Assembly: GCF_013141825.1 (NCBI RefSeq)
Contig: NZ_RZNH01000014.1
Span: 1-64,000 of the forward strand
DNA: 64,000 bases
From: Marinifilum caeruleilacunae
Lineage (GTDB): Bacteria > Bacteroidota > Bacteroidia > Bacteroidales > Marinifilaceae
Direction of reading: 5' to 3'
Part shown: one piece after another, positions 54,159 to 62,846 of the stretch
How positions within the stretch are numbered: position 1 is the first letter of the stretch
Layout: every line of letters starts with the position of its first letter
Notes under the pieces: model-generated
Told to the model about the DNA's origin: nothing
The model's input: the letters and a program-made list of their open reading frames with translations, nothing else
The model's database searches: none
Made by a program: the position numbers and the translations under genes

Positions 54159-54692
54159 CTATTCCTCGATAATTTCAATCTTTTCTGCCAAAATACTTAC
54201 CACTCGCACATAATCCTTGCCCGACTTCTGCATTTTATCTCGTAAACTCTTCACTTCGGCAGCCGATAAACTATCTGCAACACCCGTTTCCTGTTTGCGT
54301 TTTACCCAATCTTTATCCAGACATGGAGTATGATCGATATGGCATAAAAGGGTCTTTTCTCTTGCGATCTCATCAACAAAAGCTCTTTCAATTTTTTCAC
54401 ACTCTACTCTGCCTGTTAACTTTAGCTTTTTATGCTTGAGTTTGGCATTAAATTGCACCAGGATATTGTCCGGCACCACTTTCACAATAGAACCATTGGC
54501 TGATTTAAGCTTTAGTTTCTTTTCCTCTGCTCCACAAAAATGAACGGCTAATCCTTCTGTTTCAATCCGCTTGCCTTCAAAATATTCCACATCCTCAATC
54601 AATTGGTCCAATGCAACAACATCCACTTTCTCTTCTTTGCAAGATAAGAGTCCCAATATTATTATTGGAATCAGGAAAAAACGCTTATTCAT
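54159..54692 (-). CDS. Unknown lipoprotein
   Basis: 177 residues with a lipoprotein signal (GLLSCKEE, lipid C18). The mature domain begins with a strand-rich segment (YFEGKRIETEGLAVHFCG) and has several Cys/His residues (HFCGAEE, CEKIE, CHIDHTPC). The family is not recognised; a metal-binding or OB-fold-like function is possible but unproven. It lies 2 bp downstream of the metallopeptidase-like gene, so the two are co-transcribed. Confidence 0.65.
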   Translation of the reverse strand: MNKRFFLIPIIILGLLSCKEEKVDVVALDQLIEDVEYFEGKRIETEGLAVHFCGAEEKKLKLKSANGSIVKVVPDNILVQFNAKLKHKKLKLTGRVECEKIERAFVDEIAREKTLLCHIDHTPCLDKDWVKRKQETGVADSLSAAEVKSLRDKMQKSGKDYVRVVSILAEKIEIIEE

Positions 54693-54694
54693 CT

Positions 54695-55513
54695 TTATTT
54701 ATTTTTAAAGTTTTCGACATACGATTTGGGTATAAATGCAATATTCGCCCTAATTTCTTCCCGATAGGTTAGCAATTCGGGAAACTGATAGAAAAAGGAA
54801 ATTTTTTGATTTTTGATATCGCTTTTTAATGGCTGATCCGAAAGCACAAAAAAGGTCCAGGATTCTGCAATATCTTCTTCAGGGCTTTCTGCGGCATAAT
54901 CTGTTACAAACTCATCTGAATGGTCCAGGTAAAACTGGTACAACCTGTCAGCCAATTTTTCCTGATTTCTTTTCTCACAAATTCTGTCCCATTGTCGTAA
55001 AAGTTTTCCTTCCCAGAATTCCTCCACAAATAAATTCAGGTAACTCCCTTTAATGGCATAACCTTCATCCGTTAAATATCCCCGGTCAGGATCTTGTATT
55101 TCATCATCGCTCAATTCAATTTGCATCGAGTTTAAGCTAAGCAAGTGCCCAAATTCATGTATTAATGTGTGGGTATAGTCCAGAATTTCTATGGAATCCC
55201 TGCTAAAGATGTTCATATCGGCAGTATCTAAATCTACCTGCCAGAAATCAACTGTTTCATCCATCTGATTCATTCCTCCCAAATCCTCATTTCTACCATC
55301 CGAGAACAATCGTAAAGACACTACATATTTCTTTAGCAAATCATTGGGTAAGATTGAACAAACTGCCTCCCAATATTGAAAGCCCAGTGTATCGATTTTT
55401 GAATTGGGGCTTTCAATCCTTCCATTTTCTATCTTCCAAACACCAACCTGCTGGGCATTCACCATTTGCAAAAGACAAGGCCATATGGCAATCAGGAATA
55501 GGATTTTTTTCAT
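54695..55513 (-). CDS. Putative exported zinc metallopeptidase
   Basis: 272 residues with a signal peptide (ending VNAQ) and a zinc motif H119-E120-F-G-H123-LLSLN. It resembles the putative zinc-binding metallopeptidases of Bacteroidota rather than M48 or metzincins; I see no metzincin third His at the usual spacing. Many conserved Tyr and Asp surround it. Upstream lies an HD hydrolase gene, downstream an unknown lipoprotein. Confidence 0.7.
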   Translation of the reverse strand: MKKILFLIAIWPCLLQMVNAQQVGVWKIENGRIESPNSKIDTLGFQYWEAVCSILPNDLLKKYVVSLRLFSDGRNEDLGGMNQMDETVDFWQVDLDTADMNIFSRDSIEILDYTHTLIHEFGHLLSLNSMQIELSDDEIQDPDRGYLTDEGYAIKGSYLNLFVEEFWEGKLLRQWDRICEKRNQEKLADRLYQFYLDHSDEFVTDYAAESPEEDIAESWTFFVLSDQPLKSDIKNQKISFFYQFPELLTYREEIRANIAFIPKSYVENFKNK

Positions 55514-55534
55514 TTAAACGAGTTTTTAATGTGG

Positions 55535-56071
55535 TCACTTTAGGTAAACCTGATAATCTTCAATTTTTTGTTCCAATCTCCGATGTAAGTACTCATTTTT
55601 ATCAAATAGCTCCTCACAAATCATTAGCGCTTCCTTTCTGTAGGCCAACATCTTATCCTTGGTCCAATGCCCAGGTGGTTCCTGGAGGTTGGTAATTCGA
55701 TCGGCCAATTTCACCATTCCCACCTCCTTCTCTAACTGATTAATGCGATTCAAACTATCCATCATTTGCTCTTGCTTCGTCGAAAGCTGTTCATTTTTAG
55801 TTAATGCCAGCACTCCTTTTGCAACACGATCGCCAAAAGCTTCGCTAAGTTCTTCCAGTTTCGTATCGGTATCCTCCAGTGTATCATGCAATATGGCGAG
55901 CTGCACTGCAAAATCAAGATCAAAGGTATTGGCTGCAGCATAAGCCATTAAAATTTCCATGGCTACATTGGAAATATGCAGCAAGTAGTTTGAGTTAGTT
56001 CCCGGAACTTGCTGGTTCTTATGCTTTTCTCCAGCAAATTTTATTGCTTTCTGATAGATCTCCTGTGTCAT
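55535..56071 (-). CDS. HD domain hydrolase, (p)ppGpp hydrolase-like
   Basis: 178 residues of the RelA/SpoT-type HD superfamily. It keeps H-N (KHKNQQ near the N-terminus), LLHISNVA, and the metal-binding HD pair in AILHDTLEDTD, then MVKLADRITNL. It lacks a synthetase or TGS domain, as in small (MESH1-type) hydrolases. The reaction is probably hydrolysis of (p)ppGpp or a related nucleotide, inferred from the family. Confidence 0.82.
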   Translation of the reverse strand: MTQEIYQKAIKFAGEKHKNQQVPGTNSNYLLHISNVAMEILMAYAAANTFDLDFAVQLAILHDTLEDTDTKLEELSEAFGDRVAKGVLALTKNEQLSTKQEQMMDSLNRINQLEKEVGMVKLADRITNLQEPPGHWTKDKMLAYRKEALMICEELFDKNEYLHRRLEQKIEDYQVYLK

Positions 56072-56339
56072 GCGCTCTGTTTTAGTTGATAATTTTTACT
56101 GCCCACCATGATGAACAAACGAAACAACAACATTCATTATGTTTTGGATGTGAATTTATAAACAATAAATTTTAATCAAAAAATTTTTATCAGAATTGAG
56201 CATCCGAATTTAAAATGTTCACGCAACCTCTTTCACTTTACAGCATCATTAGAATAAATGCCGGATAAACAACAAGAGCAAAACGTATTTAGGTACTATT
56301 TTTGTTGTTTTTAGGCCAATAACTCTAAATACTGATGTG

Positions 56340-56921
56340 ATGAAGAAATGGATTTTTATTTTATTGTTGGGATTATTTACGGGTTGTTTGGATGATAATG
56401 ATAACGAAATCATTTATCACACACACGACAACAGTGTTGTTTTATTACAGGTAAATTATACCGATTATGTGTTTGAAGGTGGAATTGAGTTGTTCCTGCA
56501 TTCGGAATTTAACGATGCAGATACCATTCCCATTAGCGTTGATTATGTACCTCCTGGAGATTTTGGAAGTATTGCATTGTACTACGAACCAATAGAAGAG
56601 TTGATTTTTGAAGGTACCATTGTATGGTCAGGATCTGGTAAGAGATCTTTCCCGGATAGAATTTACCACCCAAATAACTTCTTGTATCTGGATGAAGAAA
56701 TTGAAAAACCTGAAGATGAAAGGTTTCAAATCATATTTCCTGAAGAAGGAGTTGAGTATCCTTTAGATTCGATTTGGAATTCGATCAACGAGCTTTCCAT
56801 TGTATCACGATATCTGGAAGGTGGCAAAAAAATTGGAGTTTTTCGTTATACGCCAAGTGTCGGAATTGGTGATCCGAATGAATGGAATTGGTATGTGATT
56901 ATGAACACAATACCAGACTAA
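56340..56921 (+). CDS. Unknown lipoprotein
   Basis: About 193 residues. I use the ATG at 56340; a GTG three bases earlier only adds a Met. Lipobox LFTGCLDD. The rest is acidic and beta-rich with no recognised family. It stands alone, divergent from the HD gene, and ends at a terminator (56938-56970). Confidence 0.65.
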   Translation: MKKWIFILLLGLFTGCLDDNDNEIIYHTHDNSVVLLQVNYTDYVFEGGIELFLHSEFNDADTIPISVDYVPPGDFGSIALYYEPIEELIFEGTIVWSGSGKRSFPDRIYHPNNFLYLDEEIEKPEDERFQIIFPEEGVEYPLDSIWNSINELSIVSRYLEGGKKIGVFRYTPSVGIGDPNEWNWYVIMNTIPD

Positions 56922-56937
56922 CCACTAACTATGAATG

Positions 56938-56970
56938 AAAGGAGATGAGTACTTCACTTGTCTCCTTTTT
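56938..56970 (+). terminator. Terminator after the lipoprotein gene
   Basis: AAAGGAGA/TCTCCTTT outer stem with two wobble pairs inside (56938-56968), followed by T. Confidence 0.8.
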
Positions 56971-57104
56971 ACATTTCCAGTTCGGCGCAAAAAAAGGCGC
57001 AAAATCTCGCGCCCGTAATTTCATATTTCAACACCAGTAAAGCAGTTTACACACAGTAAAATAATCATTATTACAGATCACTCTTTACTGATAACTGTTC
57101 AACG

Positions 57105-57887
57105 TTATTTAACTGTTTTCTTCATAATTGCAATATAAGACCAGTTCAGGTCTCTCAACTTCATCGCTTCTTCGATTTCACGTTGCGTGTCAGCATCCAC
57201 ATTAAACACCTCGTTTCTGCCATAAGCATCGAAATAGTGAAGGTAACCATCGAACATGTCAAAGGTCATGTGAGTCATTCTTACATTGCTTCCCGAAGGC
57301 ATCAGCACTCGCGTTAAGCTCCAATGGCTCATCGTTTTTGCATCTACCCTTTTCTGATGAATTGGCAGGAATAATTCTGTTTCAGCTTTTTCATACTCAT
57401 CAAATTTGCCTTCTGCAGCTTCCATAAAATTCATTCTCATTACCGTTCCAACATCCATTTTAAAATCATCTTCGGTAGCAACAACAACCTTCATAAACAC
57501 TCTTTTACTGAGTTCACGAGATTTCACCGTCTCTTTCAGCTCTGCCTTTAAATCCTCGTCAGACATTTCAGGGTAAGCCTTTTTAGCAGCAGCAAAGGTA
57601 TCTCCATTTGCCATCGCCTTTACCGGATCATCATAGATGGTAACTGTAAGGTACTGATAACCTTGTTCACTACCACCAGGCTTTAGAGACCATAAATCCC
57701 AACCCAATATTTCTCCACTTTTTAATCTTTCTTCGTGAATCTTTTCAAAAAAAGTTTCGGTTTCCCAATAATCCAGCTCCATATCGTCTGAAACCTTCAT
57801 AAAATCGAAAACCAGAAATCTCTCCTGCTGAGCCATGCCAACACTGCATAACAAAGCAAACGTAACCAATAGCAATATTTTTCTCAT
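57105..57887 (-). CDS. Exported protein with two related halves (NIPSNAP/ABM-like)
   Basis: 260 residues with a signal peptide (ending GMAQ). Two halves align loosely: FLVFDFMKVSDDMELDYWETETFFEKIHEERLKSGEILGWDLWSL and MRMNFMEAAEGKFDEYEKAETELFLPIHQKRVDAKTMSHWSLTRV (patterns only). Each half looks like a dimeric alpha/beta-barrel unit. I cannot name the family with certainty. Monocistronic. Confidence 0.6.
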   Translation of the reverse strand: MRKILLLVTFALLCSVGMAQQERFLVFDFMKVSDDMELDYWETETFFEKIHEERLKSGEILGWDLWSLKPGGSEQGYQYLTVTIYDDPVKAMANGDTFAAAKKAYPEMSDEDLKAELKETVKSRELSKRVFMKVVVATEDDFKMDVGTVMRMNFMEAAEGKFDEYEKAETELFLPIHQKRVDAKTMSHWSLTRVLMPSGSNVRMTHMTFDMFDGYLHYFDAYGRNEVFNVDADTQREIEEAMKLRDLNWSYIAIMKKTVK

Positions 57888-58181
57888 TTCAGCAAGTATT
57901 TAGTGAATAATACTTAAGTTACAGCTTTTTCTTCCGGGAAACAATTCCATTTTGGTAAACCCCGTAAATTATCAGAGTAAGCAAAAATTCTTTCTCTTTA
58001 TTATCCATATCAGACGAAATATTCTTGATCTGGAAAGATTGCCATCAAATGAAAAGGTTTGCGCTCGTAAAGTCTTGATATTTCGCAAAAACTTGACCTA
58101 AAATTCAAATGGAGATTGCATATAAATTGTATCTTTAAAAGTGTTTCACACCTTCGAATATTCAATCCATAAGATTAGAAA

Positions 58182-60194
58182 ATGATCAATCAACCGGAAA
58201 TTGTAAAAAGCGATCCTCAACTAAGGCCATTTCAATCGATAATCGAAAATCGATTGGGAAGAATGGTAGAAAAGTCTAATGAATTGTCAAAAACCAATTT
58301 ATCTGACTTTGCGAATGGATACCGCTATTATGGTTTACACCAAAACGAGGAAAATTGGATCTTTAGAGAATGGGCTCCCAATGCCACCAATATTTACCTT
58401 ATTGGTGATTTCAATAACTGGAGAGAATCAAAAGAATATGAATTCGAGAAAATGGAAAATGGAAATTTCGAATTGATAATCGATAAAAGTAAAATTCCAT
58501 GTCAAGTCCTATACAAACTTTCGGTACATTGGGAAGGTGGACAAGGAGAAAGAATTCCTGTATGGACCAATCGCGTGGTTCAGGATGAAGAAACCAAATT
58601 GTTTTCGGCCCAAATTTGGCAGACTGAAAGTGATTATAAGTGGAAAAATGATAAAAAGAGAACCAAAGTAGATAACCCGCTGGTTTACGAGGCTCATATT
58701 GGCATGGCTACCGAAAAAGAAGCAGTTGGAACCTACAATGAATTCAGGGAATGGGTACTTCCCCGTATCAAGAAAGCAGGTTACAATGTAATTCAATTGA
58801 TGGCCATACAAGAGCATCCTTACTATGGATCTTTCGGATATCATGTCTCCAGTCTGTTTGCCGCATCTTCTCGTTTTGGAACACCGGAGGAACTCAAGCA
58901 ATTGGTTGATGAAGCCCATGCCATGGATATTATGGTGATAATGGACCTTGTACATTCTCACGCCGTAAAAAATGAATTGGAAGGCCTTGGCCTATTCGAT
59001 GGTTCGCCTTACCAGTTTTTTCATACCGATGAAAGAAGAGAGCACAGCGCATGGGATTCTCTTTGCTACAATTATGGCAAAAACGAAGTAATTCACCTCC
59101 TCTTATCAAATATTAAATATTGGTTGGAAGAGTATCATTTCGATGGCTACAGGTTCGATGGTGTAACCAGTATGTTGTATAAAGATCATGGTTTATCGCG
59201 AGATTTTACCGGCTACGAAATGTACTTTGACGGCGAACAGGATGAAGATGCCATTTGCTACCTGGCTTTGGCAAACAAACTTATGAAGGAGGTCAATCCC
59301 AACTCTATCAGCATTGCAGAAGAGATGAGTGGTTACCCTGGATTGGCCAGTCCAATTGAAATGGGCGGCATTGGTTTCGATTTCCGCCTGGCCATGGGAA
59401 CACCCGATTATTGGATCAAATTGATTAAGGAAAAGAACGATGAGGATTGGAACGTTGGGAACATCTTTTATGAATTATCAAATAAAAGAGAAGAAGAACA
59501 AACCATTAGCTATGCAGAATCGCACGACCAGGCATTGGTTGGCGACAAAACCATCATTTTCCGTTTACTTGATAAGGAAATGTACTGGAACATGGACAAA
59601 CAAAGCAGGAGTCTTGTGATTGATCGTGGAATTGCCTTGCACAAATTGATTCGACTGATGACTTTTTCCTGCGCCGGAAACGGATATTTGAACTTTATGG
59701 GAAACGAATTTGGACATCCCGAATGGATCGATTTTCCAAGAGAAGGGAACGACTGGTCGTACAAACATGCACGCAGACAATGGAGCTTGTTGGATCATCC
59801 AGACTTGAGGTTTGAGCATTTAAATGCCTTCGACAAAGCCATGATCGTTCTGCAGCATGATCAATCTTTCCTGTCGGATACAAGCATAGCCTGTCTTGCT
59901 GCAAATGAAGAAGACCAGGTTTTGGCAATTCAAAGAAAAGACCTGGTTTTTGTTTTCAATCTACACCCATCAGAATCTTATACCTTTTATGGAATTCCTG
60001 TAAAAGCTGGAAAATATGAGATCATATTAGATTCGGACGCTGAGGAATTTGGCGGTTTTAATCGAGTTGATAATCAACAACAATATTATTCAAAACCAGA
60101 AGTTCAATTATCGCAAAAACACAGGCTATACTTATACCTTCCCAGCAGAACAGCATTGGTTTTCAAGCACATTCCGCCCAAAAGTATTTTTTAA
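58182..60194 (+). CDS. glgB: 1,4-alpha-glucan branching enzyme (GH13)
   Basis: GlgB introduces alpha-1,6 branches into glycogen. The 670-residue protein has an N-terminal CBM48 (NWIFREWAPNATNIYLIGDFNNW) and a GH13 barrel with catalytic D326 (YRFDGVTSML), E380 (IAEEMSG) and D449 (SHDQAL). The overall form resembles the animal/fungal and Bacteroidota type of branching enzyme rather than the long E. coli form. It lies 3 bp before a second GH13 gene. A possible -7-like TATCTTTA lies at 58130-58137. Confidence 0.94.
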   Translation: MINQPEIVKSDPQLRPFQSIIENRLGRMVEKSNELSKTNLSDFANGYRYYGLHQNEENWIFREWAPNATNIYLIGDFNNWRESKEYEFEKMENGNFELIIDKSKIPCQVLYKLSVHWEGGQGERIPVWTNRVVQDEETKLFSAQIWQTESDYKWKNDKKRTKVDNPLVYEAHIGMATEKEAVGTYNEFREWVLPRIKKAGYNVIQLMAIQEHPYYGSFGYHVSSLFAASSRFGTPEELKQLVDEAHAMDIMVIMDLVHSHAVKNELEGLGLFDGSPYQFFHTDERREHSAWDSLCYNYGKNEVIHLLLSNIKYWLEEYHFDGYRFDGVTSMLYKDHGLSRDFTGYEMYFDGEQDEDAICYLALANKLMKEVNPNSISIAEEMSGYPGLASPIEMGGIGFDFRLAMGTPDYWIKLIKEKNDEDWNVGNIFYELSNKREEEQTISYAESHDQALVGDKTIIFRLLDKEMYWNMDKQSRSLVIDRGIALHKLIRLMTFSCAGNGYLNFMGNEFGHPEWIDFPREGNDWSYKHARRQWSLLDHPDLRFEHLNAFDKAMIVLQHDQSFLSDTSIACLAANEEDQVLAIQRKDLVFVFNLHPSESYTFYGIPVKAGKYEIILDSDAEEFGGFNRVDNQQQYYSKPEVQLSQKHRLYLYLPSRTALVFKHIPPKSIF

Positions 60195-60197
60195 ATC

Positions 60198-61898
60198 ATG
60201 ACAAAAGAGAAAATTATTATATACCAGTTATTGCCCAGGTTGTTTGGCAATAAAAACACAAATCTTGTTCTGAATGGTTCAAGAGTTGAGAATGGCAGCG
60301 GTAAATTCAGCGACATCACTCACAAAGCCCTTAGGGAGATAAAAAAAATGGGTGTCAACCACATTTGGTATACTGGTATTATTGAACATGCCATTGCCGA
60401 AGGATATCCTGAACATGGTATTTTAAAAGGAAACCCTTTGGTGATTAAAGGAAAAGCCGGTTCGCCCTACGCCATTGCAGATTACTATGATGTTAATCCC
60501 GATTTGTCAGACAATGTGAATGAGCGAATGGAGGAATTTCAGGAGCTGGTATCACGAACCCATCAAAATGGCATGAAAGCAATTATCGACTTTGTGCCCA
60601 ACCATTTGGCCCGCGAGTACAAATCGGACAAAAATCCTAAAGGCACAAAAGATTTTGGTGAAGTGGATGATAAAAACAAGTCATTTTCTGCCACGAACAA
60701 TTACTACTATCTGCCAAATGAGGAGCTGAAATTACCACAGGAACTTCAAGATAAGTTCCCAAATCAGCAGTATACCGAAAATCCTGCCAAAGCAACGGGA
60801 AACGATCAATTTTCGGCCTATCCCAATTCTAACGACTGGTACGAAACCGTAAAACTTAATTATGGTATCGACTATCTGAATGGTCATGCCAAACATTTCG
60901 ATCCCATTCCCGACACCTGGCATAAAATGAAAGACATTCTGCTCTATTGGGCACAAAAAGGAGTAGATGGCTTTCGTTGTGATATGGCAGAAATGGTTCC
61001 CGTAGAATTTTGGAATTGGGCAATTGGTGAACTAAAACATGAATTTCCTGATATCCTATTTATCGCCGAGGTATACAACCCTCAACTTTACGAAAGTTAT
61101 ATCAGGCAAGGAAAGTTTGATTATTTGTACGATAAGGTAGGCTTGTACGATACTTTAAAAGCCGTAATTCGAAATGAACAGCCCGCCCGAAATATTTCAA
61201 ATTGCTGGCAAGCCTTGAATGGCCTGGATCAACACATGCTTCGATTTTTAGAAAATCATGACGAACAACGTATTGCTTCACGCTTTTTCTCGGGAGAAAC
61301 ACAAAAGGCAATTCCTGCCATGATGGTTTCAACCTGCCTGCACAAAGGTCCGGCAATGATTTATTTTGGACAGGAAGTTGGTGAACCGGCTGTTGGAGAA
61401 TCAGGCTTTAGCGGCGACGATGGCAGAACTACCATTTTTGATTATTGGAACGTGCCTGAACACCAGAAATGGATGAATGGAGGTGCTTTCGACGAAGGCT
61501 TACTTTCTGCTTCACAAATTAATTTGAGAAAATCTTATGCCGAATTGTTGCAATTAGGACAAGAGCCTGCCATTAGCACAGGAGAATTCTATGATATCAT
61601 GTGGCAGAATACCAATATGAATTCGTTTAATTCCGACCGTATTTATGCATTTCTTCGCCATACAAAAAATCAAAAATTACTTATCATTTGTAATTTCGAT
61701 TCTCAAACTCAATTCCCTCATGTTGTTATTCCATCTCATGCATTGGAAGTTATGCAAATTCCAAGGCCAATTAAAATCTCCTTAACGGATAAACTAAGTT
61801 CATACGCCACAACAATTGGTACCGAAGAATTGATAAATCAAGGTGTAAAATTGGAAATAAGTGCTTACAATTCATTAATTTTAGAATTGAAGTACTAA
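60198..61898 (+). CDS. Alpha-amylase family enzyme (GH13)
   Basis: 566 residues of the GH13 family, with the catalytic triad D262 (GFRCDMAEM), E291 (FIAEVYNP) and D355 (LENHDEQ). No signal peptide is present, so it acts in the cytoplasm, probably on glycogen-derived oligosaccharides. The exact bond specificity is unknown. It follows glgB by 3 bp and precedes a small membrane protein by 12 bp, so the three are co-transcribed. Confidence 0.88.
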   Translation: MTKEKIIIYQLLPRLFGNKNTNLVLNGSRVENGSGKFSDITHKALREIKKMGVNHIWYTGIIEHAIAEGYPEHGILKGNPLVIKGKAGSPYAIADYYDVNPDLSDNVNERMEEFQELVSRTHQNGMKAIIDFVPNHLAREYKSDKNPKGTKDFGEVDDKNKSFSATNNYYYLPNEELKLPQELQDKFPNQQYTENPAKATGNDQFSAYPNSNDWYETVKLNYGIDYLNGHAKHFDPIPDTWHKMKDILLYWAQKGVDGFRCDMAEMVPVEFWNWAIGELKHEFPDILFIAEVYNPQLYESYIRQGKFDYLYDKVGLYDTLKAVIRNEQPARNISNCWQALNGLDQHMLRFLENHDEQRIASRFFSGETQKAIPAMMVSTCLHKGPAMIYFGQEVGEPAVGESGFSGDDGRTTIFDYWNVPEHQKWMNGGAFDEGLLSASQINLRKSYAELLQLGQEPAISTGEFYDIMWQNTNMNSFNSDRIYAFLRHTKNQKLLIICNFDSQTQFPHVVIPSHALEVMQIPRPIKISLTDKLSSYATTIGTEELINQGVKLEISAYNSLILELKY

Positions 61899-61910
61899 AA
61901 CCCAAACAAC

Positions 61911-62399
61911 ATGAAAACCTTACATTGGAAAAAAGGCCTGTTTAGCTGTACCTACAAAATCTATTCGGGCAATGAACAAATAGGATCGCTTTGCAACAGA
62001 AGTTTCTCAAAAAACAGTGAAGCCGAAATGAATGGTAAGAAATACACTTTTCGAACCAAAGGTTTTTTTAAGCAATCAACCGAAGTGTATACTGAATCTG
62101 GCGAGCTTGTAGGCGAAATTCAGTACAACTCCTGGATGACCAAGGCTCAAATCAGCCTGAATTCTAAATATTACTATTGGAAATACAATACCATGTGGAA
62201 TACCAAATGGATTATGGAAGGTGAAGACCAAACTCAAATTAAGTCATGTACCAATTCTTTTAGTGGTGATATTGATACCAATACCGATAATGAATTGGCA
62301 ATTCTTTCGGGATTGTATGTTACCAATTACTATATGCAAATGACCGTAGCGGTTATGGTGGCTGTATTTATTCCAATTTTTACAAGTACGATGCAGTAA
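61911..62399 (+). CDS. Unknown protein with C-terminal membrane helix
   Basis: 162 residues, N-terminal part soluble and beta-rich (KKGLFSCTYKIYSGNEQIGSL, many aromatics), then one hydrophobic helix at the C-terminus (MQMTVAVMVAVFIPIF). I do not recognise the family; a tubby/LURP-like fold is a guess only. Third gene of the glycogen operon. Confidence 0.6.
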   Translation: MKTLHWKKGLFSCTYKIYSGNEQIGSLCNRSFSKNSEAEMNGKKYTFRTKGFFKQSTEVYTESGELVGEIQYNSWMTKAQISLNSKYYYWKYNTMWNTKWIMEGEDQTQIKSCTNSFSGDIDTNTDNELAILSGLYVTNYYMQMTVAVMVAVFIPIFTSTMQ

Positions 62400-62846
62400 T
62401 CTTGAATTAAAACCTCAGGAATTAAAGGAAATCTTGAATTAAGCACACTTTAAAATTACAAAATAGGAGAACACAACGGTCAAAACTCAGTTCTCCTCTA
62501 TATTCTTACGCCCTTTTAAGCACTCCTTTTCAGGTTTCAATTCTTATCTTTATTGATTATAAACAACGAGTCACTCCTACTTCTAAATATAGGCTGTTCA
62601 ACAGGATACTATGAAATACAATCACCACTGCATTTTATTATCATTTCATTTTTAGATACTTATACGAACACTACTTATTATCCAACGATACAATTGTTAA
62701 GGTTTGTTAAAACATTAGGTTAAGATGTTAATTTTTTAATTTTACTTAAATTTTCCACTAATATTTTAGTTACATTTAAAGTGATTTTGATTATTAACAT
62801 GAGGGGACAGATTGAAGAAGGGACGAAAAAAGACTACTAAACCATT
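62400..62846. other. Intergenic region before the efflux adaptor
   Basis: About 445 bp. An 8-bp inverted repeat AGGAGAAC/GTTCTCCT (62465-62497) may end the glycogen operon. A 13-residue open frame (62799-62840) is in the same frame as the adaptor and ends at TAA just before its TTG start. No other gene. Confidence 0.5.

Noticed and set aside
58125-58149. AATTGTA upstream of glgB as another copy of the AraC-region operator
   Set aside because: The core and right arm do not match at the fixed spacing; only the left arm is present. It more likely reflects a promoter-like TATCTTTA.
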